In this document: piece after piece, positions 23,501 to 34,190 of the stretch
Layout: the number at the start of each line of letters is the position of its first letter
Numbering within the stretch: position 1 is the stretch's first letter
Source: Cyanoderma ruficeps
Lineage: Eukaryota; Chordata; Aves; Passeriformes; Timaliidae
Assembly: GCA_008694505.1 (NCBI GenBank)
Contig: VZDJ01004378.1
Location: 14,780,645 to 14,844,644, forward strand
Length of the DNA: 64,000 nt
Reading direction: 5' to 3'
Notes under the pieces: model-generated
What the model was told of the DNA's origin: nothing
Seen by the model: only the letters and a program-made list of their open reading frames with translations
The model's database searches: none
Program-made: the position numbers and the translations under genes

Positions 23501-24593
23501 CGGTGTAGGTCAAAGACTCAAGATTTTAATCCTGGGAAATTGATCATGATTTATATCCAGTAAGATAACTTTTAAACAAAAAATGGGAGGGCTTTCAGCA
23601 GAATCTTCTTCAAGAAAACTGGTTGTTTGGAATTTAGTCAAACTATGGTTGTCTGCCAGGTTTTGGAAAGAGTTGCTCTAGTAATCAGAGCTGCAAAAAT
23701 TAATATAAGCAAAAAAAGTCAAGCTTTTAAGATGAATTCCTCATGCAGGATAAGGGTTAAAGCACTGCTAAAAAAAGAGGTCTGTTTATTTGTAGAGGAT
23801 TCAGCTGCCTTGTTAAAAAGCACATAAAACATCTACGTAGATATGAACAGCTGTCTCCTGCAATCTGTCTCCAAGTTCAAAGTATCTGTAATGCTCCCTT
23901 TGACTGACACAATTTAGTAAATAAGGATGAGTGTGATAGGCCTTCCCAGAGACCCACAAGACTTAGATGCTCCAGATCCCAAATTCTAAATTCACAGCTA
24001 TGGGAACCAAGCATGGGAAAAAGTAGCCTATGTGCTGAATGAGGGACTGCTAAAAGCTAGGGTCACCAGGGAGGCAAGCAGACACACCACTCATTTGCCA
24101 TCCCTGTGAAGGAAATGCCATCTGAAATCAGACAGGAGCACACAAAGCCCACAAAGCAGACTCCTGAAAAAATGCCTTGTTGGACCTCTATTGGCCTAGC
24201 TTTTGGGCTACTAGAGCAAAATCAAGTGAAGAATTGACCCAAACTGCCTTCAAAATAGATTACAAGTCTGAATTTAGGATTCTGAAAAGGCTGTAGCACA
24301 GGACCAAGAGACACGTAAGAAAAAGGGCCAACTCCTAATCTAGAAAACACAAAATTAGGAAAACATCCCTAAGAGACAGAAATTCAAGATTTAGCCCTCA
24401 ATATTCAGTTTGCAAAAGCCCAGTTCAGTGTTTGGAAATGTCGATAAGTGGCCAGGAAAAAAAGAACTTTAAGGTTATGCCCCAAGTGTTCCTGTGCTTG
24501 TTAACTGAAAGCATAATTAGATTCTGGTATTTGTATACACAGGAAGTCACGTCTGGCCATGCCTGTCATACTGCATTTCTTTTCATGGTGGCG
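21113..24593. other. AVPR1A upstream flank, no gene seen
   Basis: AT-rich sequence without long microsatellites, containing one undetermined base at 21701 and a poly-A tract with undetermined bases at 23448-23497. No exon or transposon boundary is convincing. The stretch near 21880-22060 is less AT-rich and may be an old repeat fragment, but I cannot name it. Confidence 0.5.
23448..23497 (+). repeat. Poly-A tract with 12 undetermined bases
   Basis: Eight A, then n at 23456-23467, then about thirty A. The true tract length is unknown. It could be a simple homopolymer or the tail of a retrotransposed copy; no source gene is recognisable upstream. Confidence 0.8.
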
Positions 24594-25173
24594 TGTCGTG
24601 ATTTAACCACAGTCAACAACTGAGCACCAGCAGCTGCTCGTCAGTCCTCCCCAGTGGGATGGGGGAGAGAATCAGAAGGGAAAACATATGGGTTGAGATA
24701 AAGACAGTTTAATAGGTAAAGAAAAAGCTTTGCACACAAGCAAAGCAAAACAAGGAATTCATGCACCACTTCCCATGGGCAGGCAGGTGTTCCGCCATCT
24801 CCAGGAAAGCGGAGCTCCATCACGCACAGCAGTGACTTGGGAAAACAAACACCATCATTCTGAACATCCAGCCCTTCCTCCTTCATTTCCCAGCCTTATA
24901 TGCTGAGAATGAAATCACGTGGTGTGGGATATCCTGGGGTCATTTGGGGTCAGCTGTCCTGGCTGGATTCCCCCCCAGCTCCTTATGCATCCCTGGTCAG
25001 CTCACTGGTGGGGTCTTCTGAGAAACAGAAAAGACCTCAACTCTCTGTAAGCGCTGCTCAGCAGTAACAAAAACATTCCTGTTATCAACAGTGTTTCCAG
25101 CACAAACCCTAAAGGTAGCCACATACAAGCTACTGCGGAGAAAATTAACTCTATCCCAGCCAAAACCAGCACA
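24594..25173 (-). mobile_element. Solo LTR of an avian ERVL-type endogenous retrovirus
   Basis: Read on the minus strand, it begins TGTGCTGGTTTTGGCTGGGA and ends GGTTAAATCACGACA, so it has TG...CA ends and is 580 bases long. This sequence is a familiar, abundant LTR of bird genomes. A TATA box (CATATAAGG, near 24901-24896) and a poly(A) hexamer variant ATTAAA (24713-24708) sit in the expected order. Flanking pentamers TGGCG and TGGAG fit a 5-bp target duplication with one change. No internal retroviral genes adjoin it. It is about 3.9 kb upstream of the AVPR1A start and in the same orientation. Confidence 0.85.
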
Positions 25174-25906
25174 TGGAGGCTGACTCTGGTATTCAGGCAG
25201 TATTGCAGAGGGACCTGTCTAGATACACGCCACCAGAAGCAGCAGCATGTTGCCCTTTTCCTTTTGCCTCTTTCCTTATATCCTTTGCTGACCTGGTTGA
25301 CAGCAATGAGGGCCTTCAGGATCCAGAGTTCAACCATTCCCCTCAAGAGATGTTATCACAGCATCGTCTGGATTTCAAGGCAATGAAGGGAATGGACTTT
25401 TGAAGGTGTAATTGGCCTTTGTGTGTTTATAACCTTGTGGAAGAAACATATCAAAACAACATGGTGAAAGCTCCTGCCTTTCCCCATTGAATCACGTTGA
25501 TCTGATTTTTAACATGTCCAAGGCACAATAAAAATCTGTGTGAAACAGTTTAACTACAGCCCCAGCCCGCAGATCTCTCATTAAATCTGAAGAATTAAAG
25601 TCATTAATCCATAAACCCACAGAACTATTCAATTTTAGTCATTATCAGAATAAGAAAAATTTAGAACTATCTTTCTCACATTACGCCTACCTGATGAAAT
25701 TGTGTAATCTGAGTTTCCAGACCTGAAAGAGACTTAATATGCATTTGGCACTTCTACAGATATTGCTTCAGTGTTTTTGCTTTAAGCACATAATCAGCAG
25801 CCTTACCTCTCAGTTCTCTTACTTCAGAGATGTAAAAATTCTTATTTCCTTGAAGAAGTTTCTGAATTAGTCCTATCTAGAATTTCATTCCATATGCAAC
25901 CTGCTG
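25174..25906. other. Intergenic, no gene seen
   Basis: Spacer between two solo LTRs; unique-looking AT-rich sequence. Confidence 0.6.
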
Positions 25907-26043
25907 TGGTGGGCTGATGGTGGCTGGATGTCAGGTGTCCACCAAAGCCATTCTATCACTCCCCTCCTCAGCTGGACTACAGCTTCTCACAGAGGCTTTA
26001 CCTCTTGTCCCCCTTCCAAACTTTGTCACACAAACCCAATACA
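25907..26043 (-). mobile_element. Internally deleted solo LTR (137 bp)
   Basis: On the minus strand it starts TGTATTGGGTTTGTGTGACA and ends CCAGCCACCATCAGCCCACCA. These match the two ends of a common bird ERV LTR that is normally much longer; the middle, including its TATA region, is missing. The heptamer CCTGCTG directly flanks both sides (25900-25906 and 26044-26050), consistent with a target duplication, perhaps a 5-mer extended by chance. It has the same orientation as the neighbouring LTR and AVPR1A. Confidence 0.7.
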
Positions 26044-28256
26044 CCTGCTGTTTCTATCACTGTGTTAACACCTACCTTGCTTATGCCTTTTACAAGTTTT
26101 GATTTATCTATGGGCAATTTGTTAATGACTCTTGCATTGTCTCCTAGTTAACATACACTAAGCCAAGCTAAAGGAAAATACTTCATAAAGTTTGGCAAAA
26201 ATAATCAGTATCAATAAACTGAAATGGAGTTTAAGGGTAATTTCTGTGATATCTTCTCAGAAAGTATTTGACACAGGGAGATGCAAGTCTCTTTAAAAAA
26301 ATTATAGTACTAATAAAGATTCTGTTCAGGCATTTGAAGTAGTAGGAAGGTATACAGAAAATTTTTCTGAGGGATTTAACTGCAACTGACAATGGCACTA
26401 TCAACTGATTCTAGAAAATGGTGGATTTGTGTAATAGCTAGTCATTGTACAACACCACTTTATTTATCCCAGAACTATGCATAGAACTGAAAGCATATTG
26501 TATTTGAGAATACACTGGCAGAGCATTACTGCTTCGAAGTTCTAATTGAAAGACAAAGCCACTTAACATTTATGGACTAAAAGAAATAATGTTTCTGTTA
26601 ATGACAAAATTTATTTTCATAGCTATTACTCAGAAACATCTTCTAAAGCAGTTTAAAATTAATTCATTTTGAAACTGTATGTATGTAATTTTTCTCATGG
26701 TGATCATTTTGAAGAGCCTGCTGATATGCAATATTGGTGGTTGATGCAGAATACTAATGCAACCATTATGTAAAGAAAAGCACCTCTCAAATAATTCATA
26801 TTAATATAAAATATTGTGGCAGCTGCATTCTCACCAGCTTAGTAGTTCAGGGTGCTATCATCACAGTTATTTTCCCACCACATTCCTGAGAAATAGGATC
26901 CAGTTTTTATCAGGCTGGAGAAGGTACAAGTGCCAGCTAGTCTTATGAATTCTTATACACATTCATTTTTCCAGTTTCTACAGGACTATCCTCTGTGAGA
27001 CTGTTCTCTCCATATAAAACTCAATTCTCTTTGGAAGAAAATATTTTAACCAAAATACTTTTTCGTTAGAATGCCAATTTAAGCATATTGAAGGCTGCAG
27101 ATATAGTGCTGTCTTTTACCTCAGCTGTGGCCCTCAATGTTTTCACCATGAAGAAGAAACAAAGAGCATATTCCCTACCTATTTCCAGTGTCTTCTCTTA
27201 CCACCTTTCCTGTCCCTCTCTGAGCCAGCAAGAAGCTGACAGTGCTGGCATCACAGACTCTTATCTATTCAGGCATCTCCAGAGAGAAAACAAAATAAAT
27301 AGTGGTATTGAGGAAGGCAGAGAAGAATCAGACATTGACAGTCAGAGAGAAGAAAGCTGAAACAGGTCAGAGAGGTAGGCTGGTTTTGGAACTATCTGTT
27401 GGGTAATGTGTGAGCATGTGAAAGGAGAATCCAAACAGTGTGATGAGCAGCAGCTCTGTTCCCGAGGCATGGCCGAGAGGTGCCCTGGTACCTCAACCTT
27501 AGTTTCACACACTGATGAGGTAGATTTTGGGGTGAAAGAAGACCTACAGAAGAAAGGGGAAAAAGAGGGAATGATTAATTATGTCTAGATGGTGCACTGA
27601 CTATCTTGGCTGCTGATTTCATTGTGGGTTTGTCTGGGTTTTTTAACACATGTGGGTACAGACTGGTAGTAGGCAACCCTAGATGAAACATGACCTGACA
27701 TTTGTGCAGGTATCCAAGCTGCTGATGCATAAATTGTATCATGGCAAGTACTTAGACAGGGAGAACATAGTGATAATAATTGCTTCAGCTTCAGGGCCCC
27801 TTGAGGTATTCTTGCTTTATACTTTAATCTATTATGGTTTGTAATTTTCACTCCAAATAAGTTCTCTACCTGGAAGTTTTAAGCAGACTCTCTTTGCACT
27901 TCCCTCAACATCATATTTAGCAGCTCTATATCATAACATTTTACTTGTTCCTTTTATGACCAGAGCAAAATTTGTATGCTTCTAAGATAAAGAAGGATAA
28001 CAAAGCAATAAATTTTAGGGGATAGGAGGTACTAACAAACTGGCTAGCATGACATGAGAGGAAAACCATTTCCATGAGATATAGCCAAGCTATAAGCCAA
28101 AGTATACAATTTTATGTCTAGTGAATAAACATTTTTAATGGTTTCTGGGTAAGTTCTGCCATTGCACTGCTTATGCTTGATTTGGCAATAGCAGGGTTAG
28201 TAAACCATGTAAAATGGCTTTTTTTGACTAGAGAAAATAGATTTTATATTTCGATT
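26044..28256. other. Intergenic, no gene seen
   Basis: AT-rich DNA. The part 26560-26830 is rich in TAAT and ATGCA-type homeodomain/POU-like words and free of repeats, so it could be a conserved enhancer; that is a guess from texture only. Open frames at 27088-27588 carry no domain. Confidence 0.45.
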
Positions 28257-28391
28257 TTTTTGTCAGCTATACAGGGAAGAACAGAGGTGATCGCTGTCGA
28301 GTAGCTAGATCCAAATCACAGAGCAGAGGAGTAAAGAAAATTTGGAACAGAATTCTACAGCTGGAATTCAGTACACAGAGTTTTTGTGAAA
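28257..28391 (+). repeat. 135-bp direct duplication, copy 1
   Basis: Aligns without gaps to 29511-29645 with only four mismatches (three clustered near 28294-28297, one near 28369). The flanks differ outside the shared block. The unit resembles no repeat family I can name. Confidence 0.93.
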
Positions 28392-29510
28392 CTTTCTTAG
28401 ACTACTAAGAGCATTTATATATTAACCTTTTCAAAAGGAAAGAAGAAAAAGCTTCTTCTTGTATTTCTCCAAAACTAAAAATGAAATCTGCATAGAACTG
28501 ATTGTTATGGAAGGCTTCCATTAGTGTTTGCTTCCAGTGGTCTTTCCTGAATGCCTGTATCATTTACTGAAAAGTAAATGGCACTATTTCATTCTGGTTG
28601 TGATTTTCTTTGAATCTTTTCTAACTGGTATGGAAAACACTGTGTTGCATACTTAATCTAAGGAAGCGATGAGAATTACCAGGGGAGCATGTATAAGGAA
28701 GAATGCTATACATGTACAAGTACAGCAGCAACATCCAGAACAAGCCTTCAAACACTGCACTAGTTAATTTCATGATATTACAACCACAGGAATGGCAGTC
28801 AAATACATGATCCAAAGTCACATTTATGCTTAAATTGTTAGGAAGTTCAGACCTTAAATAAATTGGGTATGCTATATAAAAGTAAGTTTGTCAACATTAC
28901 AGACTTTGTGTTTGAATTGGCTGCTGTTGATGTATTTCAGTCCTTCTGGTCCCCTGTCCACAATGTAGAAGAAAGTGTTATAATACATTTGCAACACCTA
29001 TGACCCTACTTGTAAGAATAGTGAGTTTCTCTGCATTCTTTCACCCTCAAGAGTATGGGTCATCATTATCTTATTATCTCAAGTGAGTTCTAGGAAATGC
29101 TTGTCCCCATTTTGAACAAGGCAATGTCCTTCTTCTGTTGCTGTCACTATCACTGTCACCACCACCAGTATGAGAGGAGATCCAGTTAAAGAGGAATGAC
29201 CTGATCTTCCCCAGGAGGCTGAGTCTGTTATTTGGGGGGAAGAGTGTATCTCTACAGTTTCCACAGAGCACACCTATTTTTAGAAAAGTAATTAAATTCT
29301 ATATTAAATAAAGTAGTATTTTGATTAATATTTCAATGTATTTCTGGGTAATATTCATGTTGATCTGTACTAATGTTATTTATTAATTACTCAAAGTTAT
29401 TAAGATTAGTAGATGAGATGAACTGCCATTTTCAGTTTCTGAAACTGCCATTTTCAATTTCAGTCTTCAGCTCTTGGAGGAATAGAGCTACTGCTGGAGC
29501 ATGTAGTCCT
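28392..29510. other. Spacer between duplicated blocks, no gene seen
   Basis: Ordinary AT-rich sequence. Just before the second copy there is a 22-bp-period imperfect tandem duplication (AACTGCCATTTTCA at 29421 and 29443). Confidence 0.55.
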
Positions 29511-29645
29511 TTTTTGTCAGCTATACAGGGAAGAACAGAGGTGATCGCCATAGAGTAGCTAGATCCAAATCACAGAGCAGAGGAGTAAAGAAAATTTGGA
29601 ACAGAATTCTACAGCTGGAATTGAGTACACAGAGTTTTTGTGAAA
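29511..29645 (+). repeat. 135-bp direct duplication, copy 2
   Basis: Second copy of the block at 28257-28391, same orientation, about 97% identical, 1254 bases further on. The low divergence points to a fairly recent local copying event. Confidence 0.93.
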
Positions 29646-32242
29646 GTCCCCTATTAATACAGCCTCCCTTTCAGCTACTCCATTATCACCCAGTGCATTA
29701 CAAACATTTCCAAGTTATGCAAGTAGAAATTACCTCACCAACAGGAATCAGATGATCATACAGAAGTCTGCTCCAGCCCACTCACTAGGAGAAGGATCAA
29801 TATAAGATTTCCAATCCCAAAATATTGTGAGAAGAAAAGTTATAGAGACTCCGGAGCTAAAAACTTCTCTTTACTCAACAGGTTTCTACAAGGAAGGGAG
29901 GAAAAGAAGACAGGATGACTACAGAGCATCAAGATGAGCCAGACACCTAAGATGGCACTATTTCTTCAGCTCATAGGCATCAGTTAGACTGCAACTTCAC
30001 AAGTGAGTTTGCCTAAACACAGTACAGCTTTTAGGTTAAAGGACTCCCTTTAATAGCTGCAGTGTGATGTAAAAAATTCCACTTGATAAATATGAGCAGC
30101 AATGCCCAATAATAACTTTATATCTTGAAAGCTGACATGAGCTAGCCTCAGTAGAAATTCTTGGCAACTATTAGTTTGGTGAAGAATACATTTTTTAATG
30201 TGTCCGTTGGAGTGACTGCTTCACACAGTTCCATAGATGCTTTGGAGAATACTGATTATAATTAACAAATTGACGGATGTGCCTGAACAGGTATTCAGAG
30301 GAATCATTACAATTTGGTCTGCTGATGATGCATGTGCTTAAATAGAATTACTCTGCACTACATTAGAACATCCTTACCTGCCTGACAACCTTAATAAAGT
30401 TCCTATTAAAATCAGCAGGGAAGAGCTCTAGATAAATTCAGAAAGTGCAGTAAGGATTGGCTTCATGAAATTTTAGCTTCTATGGTTGTGCTGTAGATAT
30501 ACTGCAGACAGAGAGCCAAATTAGTATTGGCTTGTAGATTAATGAAGCAATACGGGCTTCCACAGCATCACTATGCAGTTTTATGTTCACAGCTTTTAGT
30601 TCATCAATATGCAAGAATTTAGATTTTAAAGTGCATGATGCAAAAATGTTGCCTTATTGCTCTGCATGAAGAGGAAAATTCTCTTTCCCATTACCAGGTT
30701 CACTTAGCAGCAAAAGCTTTTTTCTGTAAGGATTTAGTTTATCTGCAGAATGAAATATTTCTTCTGCAGAAGGAGCAAATCTAGATAAAAATTATGTTGG
30801 ACTATACAGACCTCTTTAGACTTTCTGGAACCAAATGATGAGACAATTGCCAAGGAGCTGTTGTGCACATTGCACAGTACTGTGAAACAAGCAGGTACAC
30901 AGGGCAATAGGAAGAAACAGCATGGGATTTAATACAAGCTAAAGTCTTAGTGGCTTTGTTTCACTATCAAGAATGTGAATTGAATTTTTTCCTGAATACA
31001 TTGGGACCTATGGATACAGAAAGAACCTTGGCATAACAGATGATTGCACAAGATACAAAGCTAGGCAGAGTGAGCTGTCCCATGTATGTGCTGTATCATC
31101 TAATGTCTGCTAAGGAACATTACAGATTTCCTAATGATACTGTGATCATATCCAAATATTTTTAATGAGAACTCAAGGACATTTATTTCCTCAAACAAAA
31201 TCAATAAATGTTTACAACCATTACAAGAAACCCATACAGCATTTCCCCCTTGTTTCCTTTTCATAGATTTCTTATCTTTCTGGGTTTTATAACAAAAAAA
31301 CAACCCCAAAAAACCCATTATAGGAGGACTTGGAGCAACTTGTATGTGCATTGCAGATGCCACAGAAGAGGCCTCCTGCACTTTGCAGAAGAATATCTAG
31401 AGTAGACCAAGAGTTTTGAATTGTTATCTCTTGTTTAACATTTGTGCACCGAATCAAGGCAGCAGTGGGGCAGGTGTTTAAATGCTCCTGTAGAACAGAG
31501 ATGCTTTCCCAAGTCAGGAGCTCTCATACCCAGCCCCTACATAAATGCTCTTTATTTTCTAAGTCAACACCATGCAGTAGCTGAGAAGCACTGTAGAGAT
31601 GAAACACTTTTTTAGAGATGAAATCACTTAGAGATGTGAACTATTTGCCAGAATGACATGTGCCTAATGTTTTGGGGACTGAGACAAATTTACAAGTACA
31701 GTGCCACAATTCTCTTCTTGTGTCTAATACATTAACTCAAATGTCACTTATATAAGTAAGTGAAATCTGCCCTGCTTGTACTGTTCATTTTGCAGAATTC
31801 AAGCTTTGATTTAAAAATAAAAAACACATAGATTTTGTAGGTACAAGAATATATCCTATTCAGGCACAGGAGCTACTTTATAAACTAAATCTGGAGACAG
31901 TGGATCTGAGAGAAGAGAGTTTCTCTCTAAAGATTCCAAACCTGGAGCCCATTTATGACTTCAAGGGGCAATAAACTCGCATATAACTCTTTTACTAAGG
32001 GATAACAAGCTGTTTCTGTTGAAATCCATTTTAGGGAGGGAACAAACTGTGCTGCAGCAGAGTAAATGCAGAAGAGACAAGAAACAGGAAAGAGGAAAGC
32101 AAAGAGAATAGAGGAAATGAGGAAAGATTAAATTCCATTGAGACAACATTGCCCATAATGAAGAAGTAGTGGAGATTTTGGCTGTAATGGTCAAAAGATA
32201 GAGGAGTGTTCATACAGGAAAAACTTAGCAAAAGGAAGGCCT
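29646..32242. other. Intergenic, no gene seen
   Basis: AT-rich DNA without recognisable genes. The block 30180-30700 is repeat-free and rich in TAAT/ATGCA words, so it is another possible but unproven conserved non-coding segment. Confidence 0.45.
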
Positions 32243-32504
32243 TGTAAAATCGTGGTTTAGGCCTGTTAACTTCAGCTAAGTAGAGAAGGACTACGTGAAA
32301 GTGGCTCAGCTGAATTACAGAAAAGCAAGTTATGTAACCATCGTGTGTTCACATCATGGTGTATGGTGGATGGTTGAATTATGTTTGTTATGATTTAAAA
32401 CTATGTAGCTGATAATGGGCTAACTGCTTTAAAAGGCCTGGTTTTTGCAATAAAATGGCTCTCCTCTGCACCTGCCTAGGGACTCTGTGTCGCTTTTCTT
32501 CACA
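32243..32504 (+). mobile_element. LTR-like segment, possible solo LTR
   Basis: The segment runs from TGTAAAATCGTGG to CTTCACA, with imperfectly inverted ends. It carries a TATA-like TTTAAAAGG (about 32430) followed by AATAAA (about 32450) and a short U5-like GC-richer end. This is the layout of a retroviral LTR on the plus strand. I found no target-site duplication, so the ends are provisional. Confidence 0.45.
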
Positions 32505-33618
32505 CAGAGGAGAGGTAAGATCTGTAGGTGATATCCCTACTAATGATTTGTACCAGTGGTTTTAACGAATCTTTTTACCTTTGCCTACCAATATGGCCTC
32601 TGGTACTGAAAACCACCATCAAAGTTCTATGTCAGAAAGTTTGGTTGTCTTGGATTTTTGCTTATTTACTTTGATTTGTTGAAAGTACATTAGGAAATAT
32701 TCACTCCTAATTTTTCAGGATTTTGTGGAAAATCCTTTAATCTAAGCCCCTCACACTTTTCATTTTCCTGTGAAAAACTTGACATTACTTGCAGGAGAAA
32801 GCATAATTGAAAATTAACATTCTTTTTTGCTGAGTGATTTTAATACACATTGAACATGACGGTATTATTTTTCAAACAAAAAGATTAAACTAGTGACTTC
32901 ACTGAACAGAATAATTTTCTACCTTAAAGAGCTGCCCTGGCTCACAACAACTTCTCTTCTTATTGCCTAACTGCTGAACTAATTTGTAACGACTTCCTGC
33001 CACTACTTCAGAAGAGGAAAATTTATGGAGTAAGGGGAATCACACTAACTATACCCTGAGTCCAGTGATGGGGATCCCGCTGACAGGAGCTGCACTGCAG
33101 CTTTATGAAGTCTCCTACAGTAAATACAGCAGATGAAGTAACACCTGCTGAAGAGTATTTCAGAGTGACCAGATATGCCTCCAAGATGTTGTTCCCACAG
33201 AGCACAGGGAACCAACTCAGATGGATGCATTGATCTCCCAACAAGGATGAATCCATCAGGCACTCCCACTTTGTTCAGGGTTACCCCAAAAGCAGAAGGT
33301 TACTTAGCATCACTTCTCCAGTCGAGGCAGGGGATATTCTAAGCCCTAGCCATCCTCTAAAGCCACTGAGTGTCAGAGCCAGCTTTATCTGGACTTTGTG
33401 GAACTTCCAAAGCCCCAGCAATCCAGAAAGGGAATGTTTACCTGCCATTCATCATACAGAAGAAAGATGTGATACCCTCTGGATAAAGTGGCAGGTTTAT
33501 AGTCTAGGGAAGACAAGATTAAGAAGTGGGTTTCACTGAATAATTCAAGTTGAAACGTTTATGCAGAGGCCACACGAAATTATTGGTTGATGTGGCAAAG
33601 CCTTTGAGACAGGACAAG
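32505..33618. other. Intergenic, no gene seen
   Basis: Unremarkable AT-rich DNA between two LTR segments. The open frames at 33023-33269 overlap in two phases without domains. Confidence 0.55.
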
Positions 33619-34190
33619 TGTCATGGGTTGGCGCTGGTCGAATGCCAACGCACCTATGAGTGTATGGAACAGTTCTCTTCTGCCTTAGAAAGAGTTAAAA
33701 GTCTTTGTTTCTCCGCAAGGCCACAGGCACAGGCACTAGCAGGCAGGCTTTGCAGGCTCCAGCAACTTCCACACGCTAGATCGCAGCTCCGGCACCTTCT
33801 CCCTTGGGGGGGGGAGAAGGGCCGAGAGGGGGGTGGGGGGGGACGGGGGACGGAAGGCACCTTCGAAGTTTTCCAGTTCTCCACCCCTCCATCCTGGATG
33901 GGCTGACCCAATTCCCGTCCCGTTCTCTCTTCTTGCCCCCTGCCGGGGCCCAGGCCTACCTGGCTCCCCTCCCCCGCCCAACGTGGGGCAGGGGAGGAGA
34001 GATGCTTCTCTGCTGAAAGCAGAGCCGGGAAAGAGGCAGTGCTCCTGGGAGTCTTGGCTTTTAACACCTTGTGTCCTCAGAGGCGTGTCCAACTTCTCAG
34101 TGGTCACCAAAGGTGCCAACATCCAAACCAGGCCACTGATTGGTTTGACCTCAGCTTCCTGAAAAATTCACTTCCCCTCAAACCACGACA
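33619..34190 (-). mobile_element. Solo LTR of an endogenous retrovirus with intact 5-bp target duplication
   Basis: The plus strand starts TGTCATGGGTTGGCGC and ends CTCAAACCACGACA, giving TG...CA ends over 572 bases. The pentamer ACAAG lies immediately on both sides (33614-33618 and 34191-34195), an exact target-site duplication. The GC-rich, G-run-rich interior and TTAAAAG (about 34064-34058) on the minus strand suggest minus orientation. No gag, pol or env adjoins it, so it is a recombined solo LTR. The intact duplication argues for relative youth. Open frames inside are LTR shadows. Confidence 0.85.
33806..33849 (+). other. G-quadruplex-prone G-run cluster inside the LTR
   Basis: Runs of 9, 6, 8 and 5 consecutive G (33806-33814, 33828-33833, 33835-33842, 33845-33849) separated by short spacers meet the usual G4 pattern on the plus strand. 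Confidence 0.7.

Noticed and set aside
33550..34162. Pro/Gly/Arg-rich frames on both strands
   Set aside because: They fall within or straddle the solo LTR at 33619-34190 and reflect its GC-rich core.
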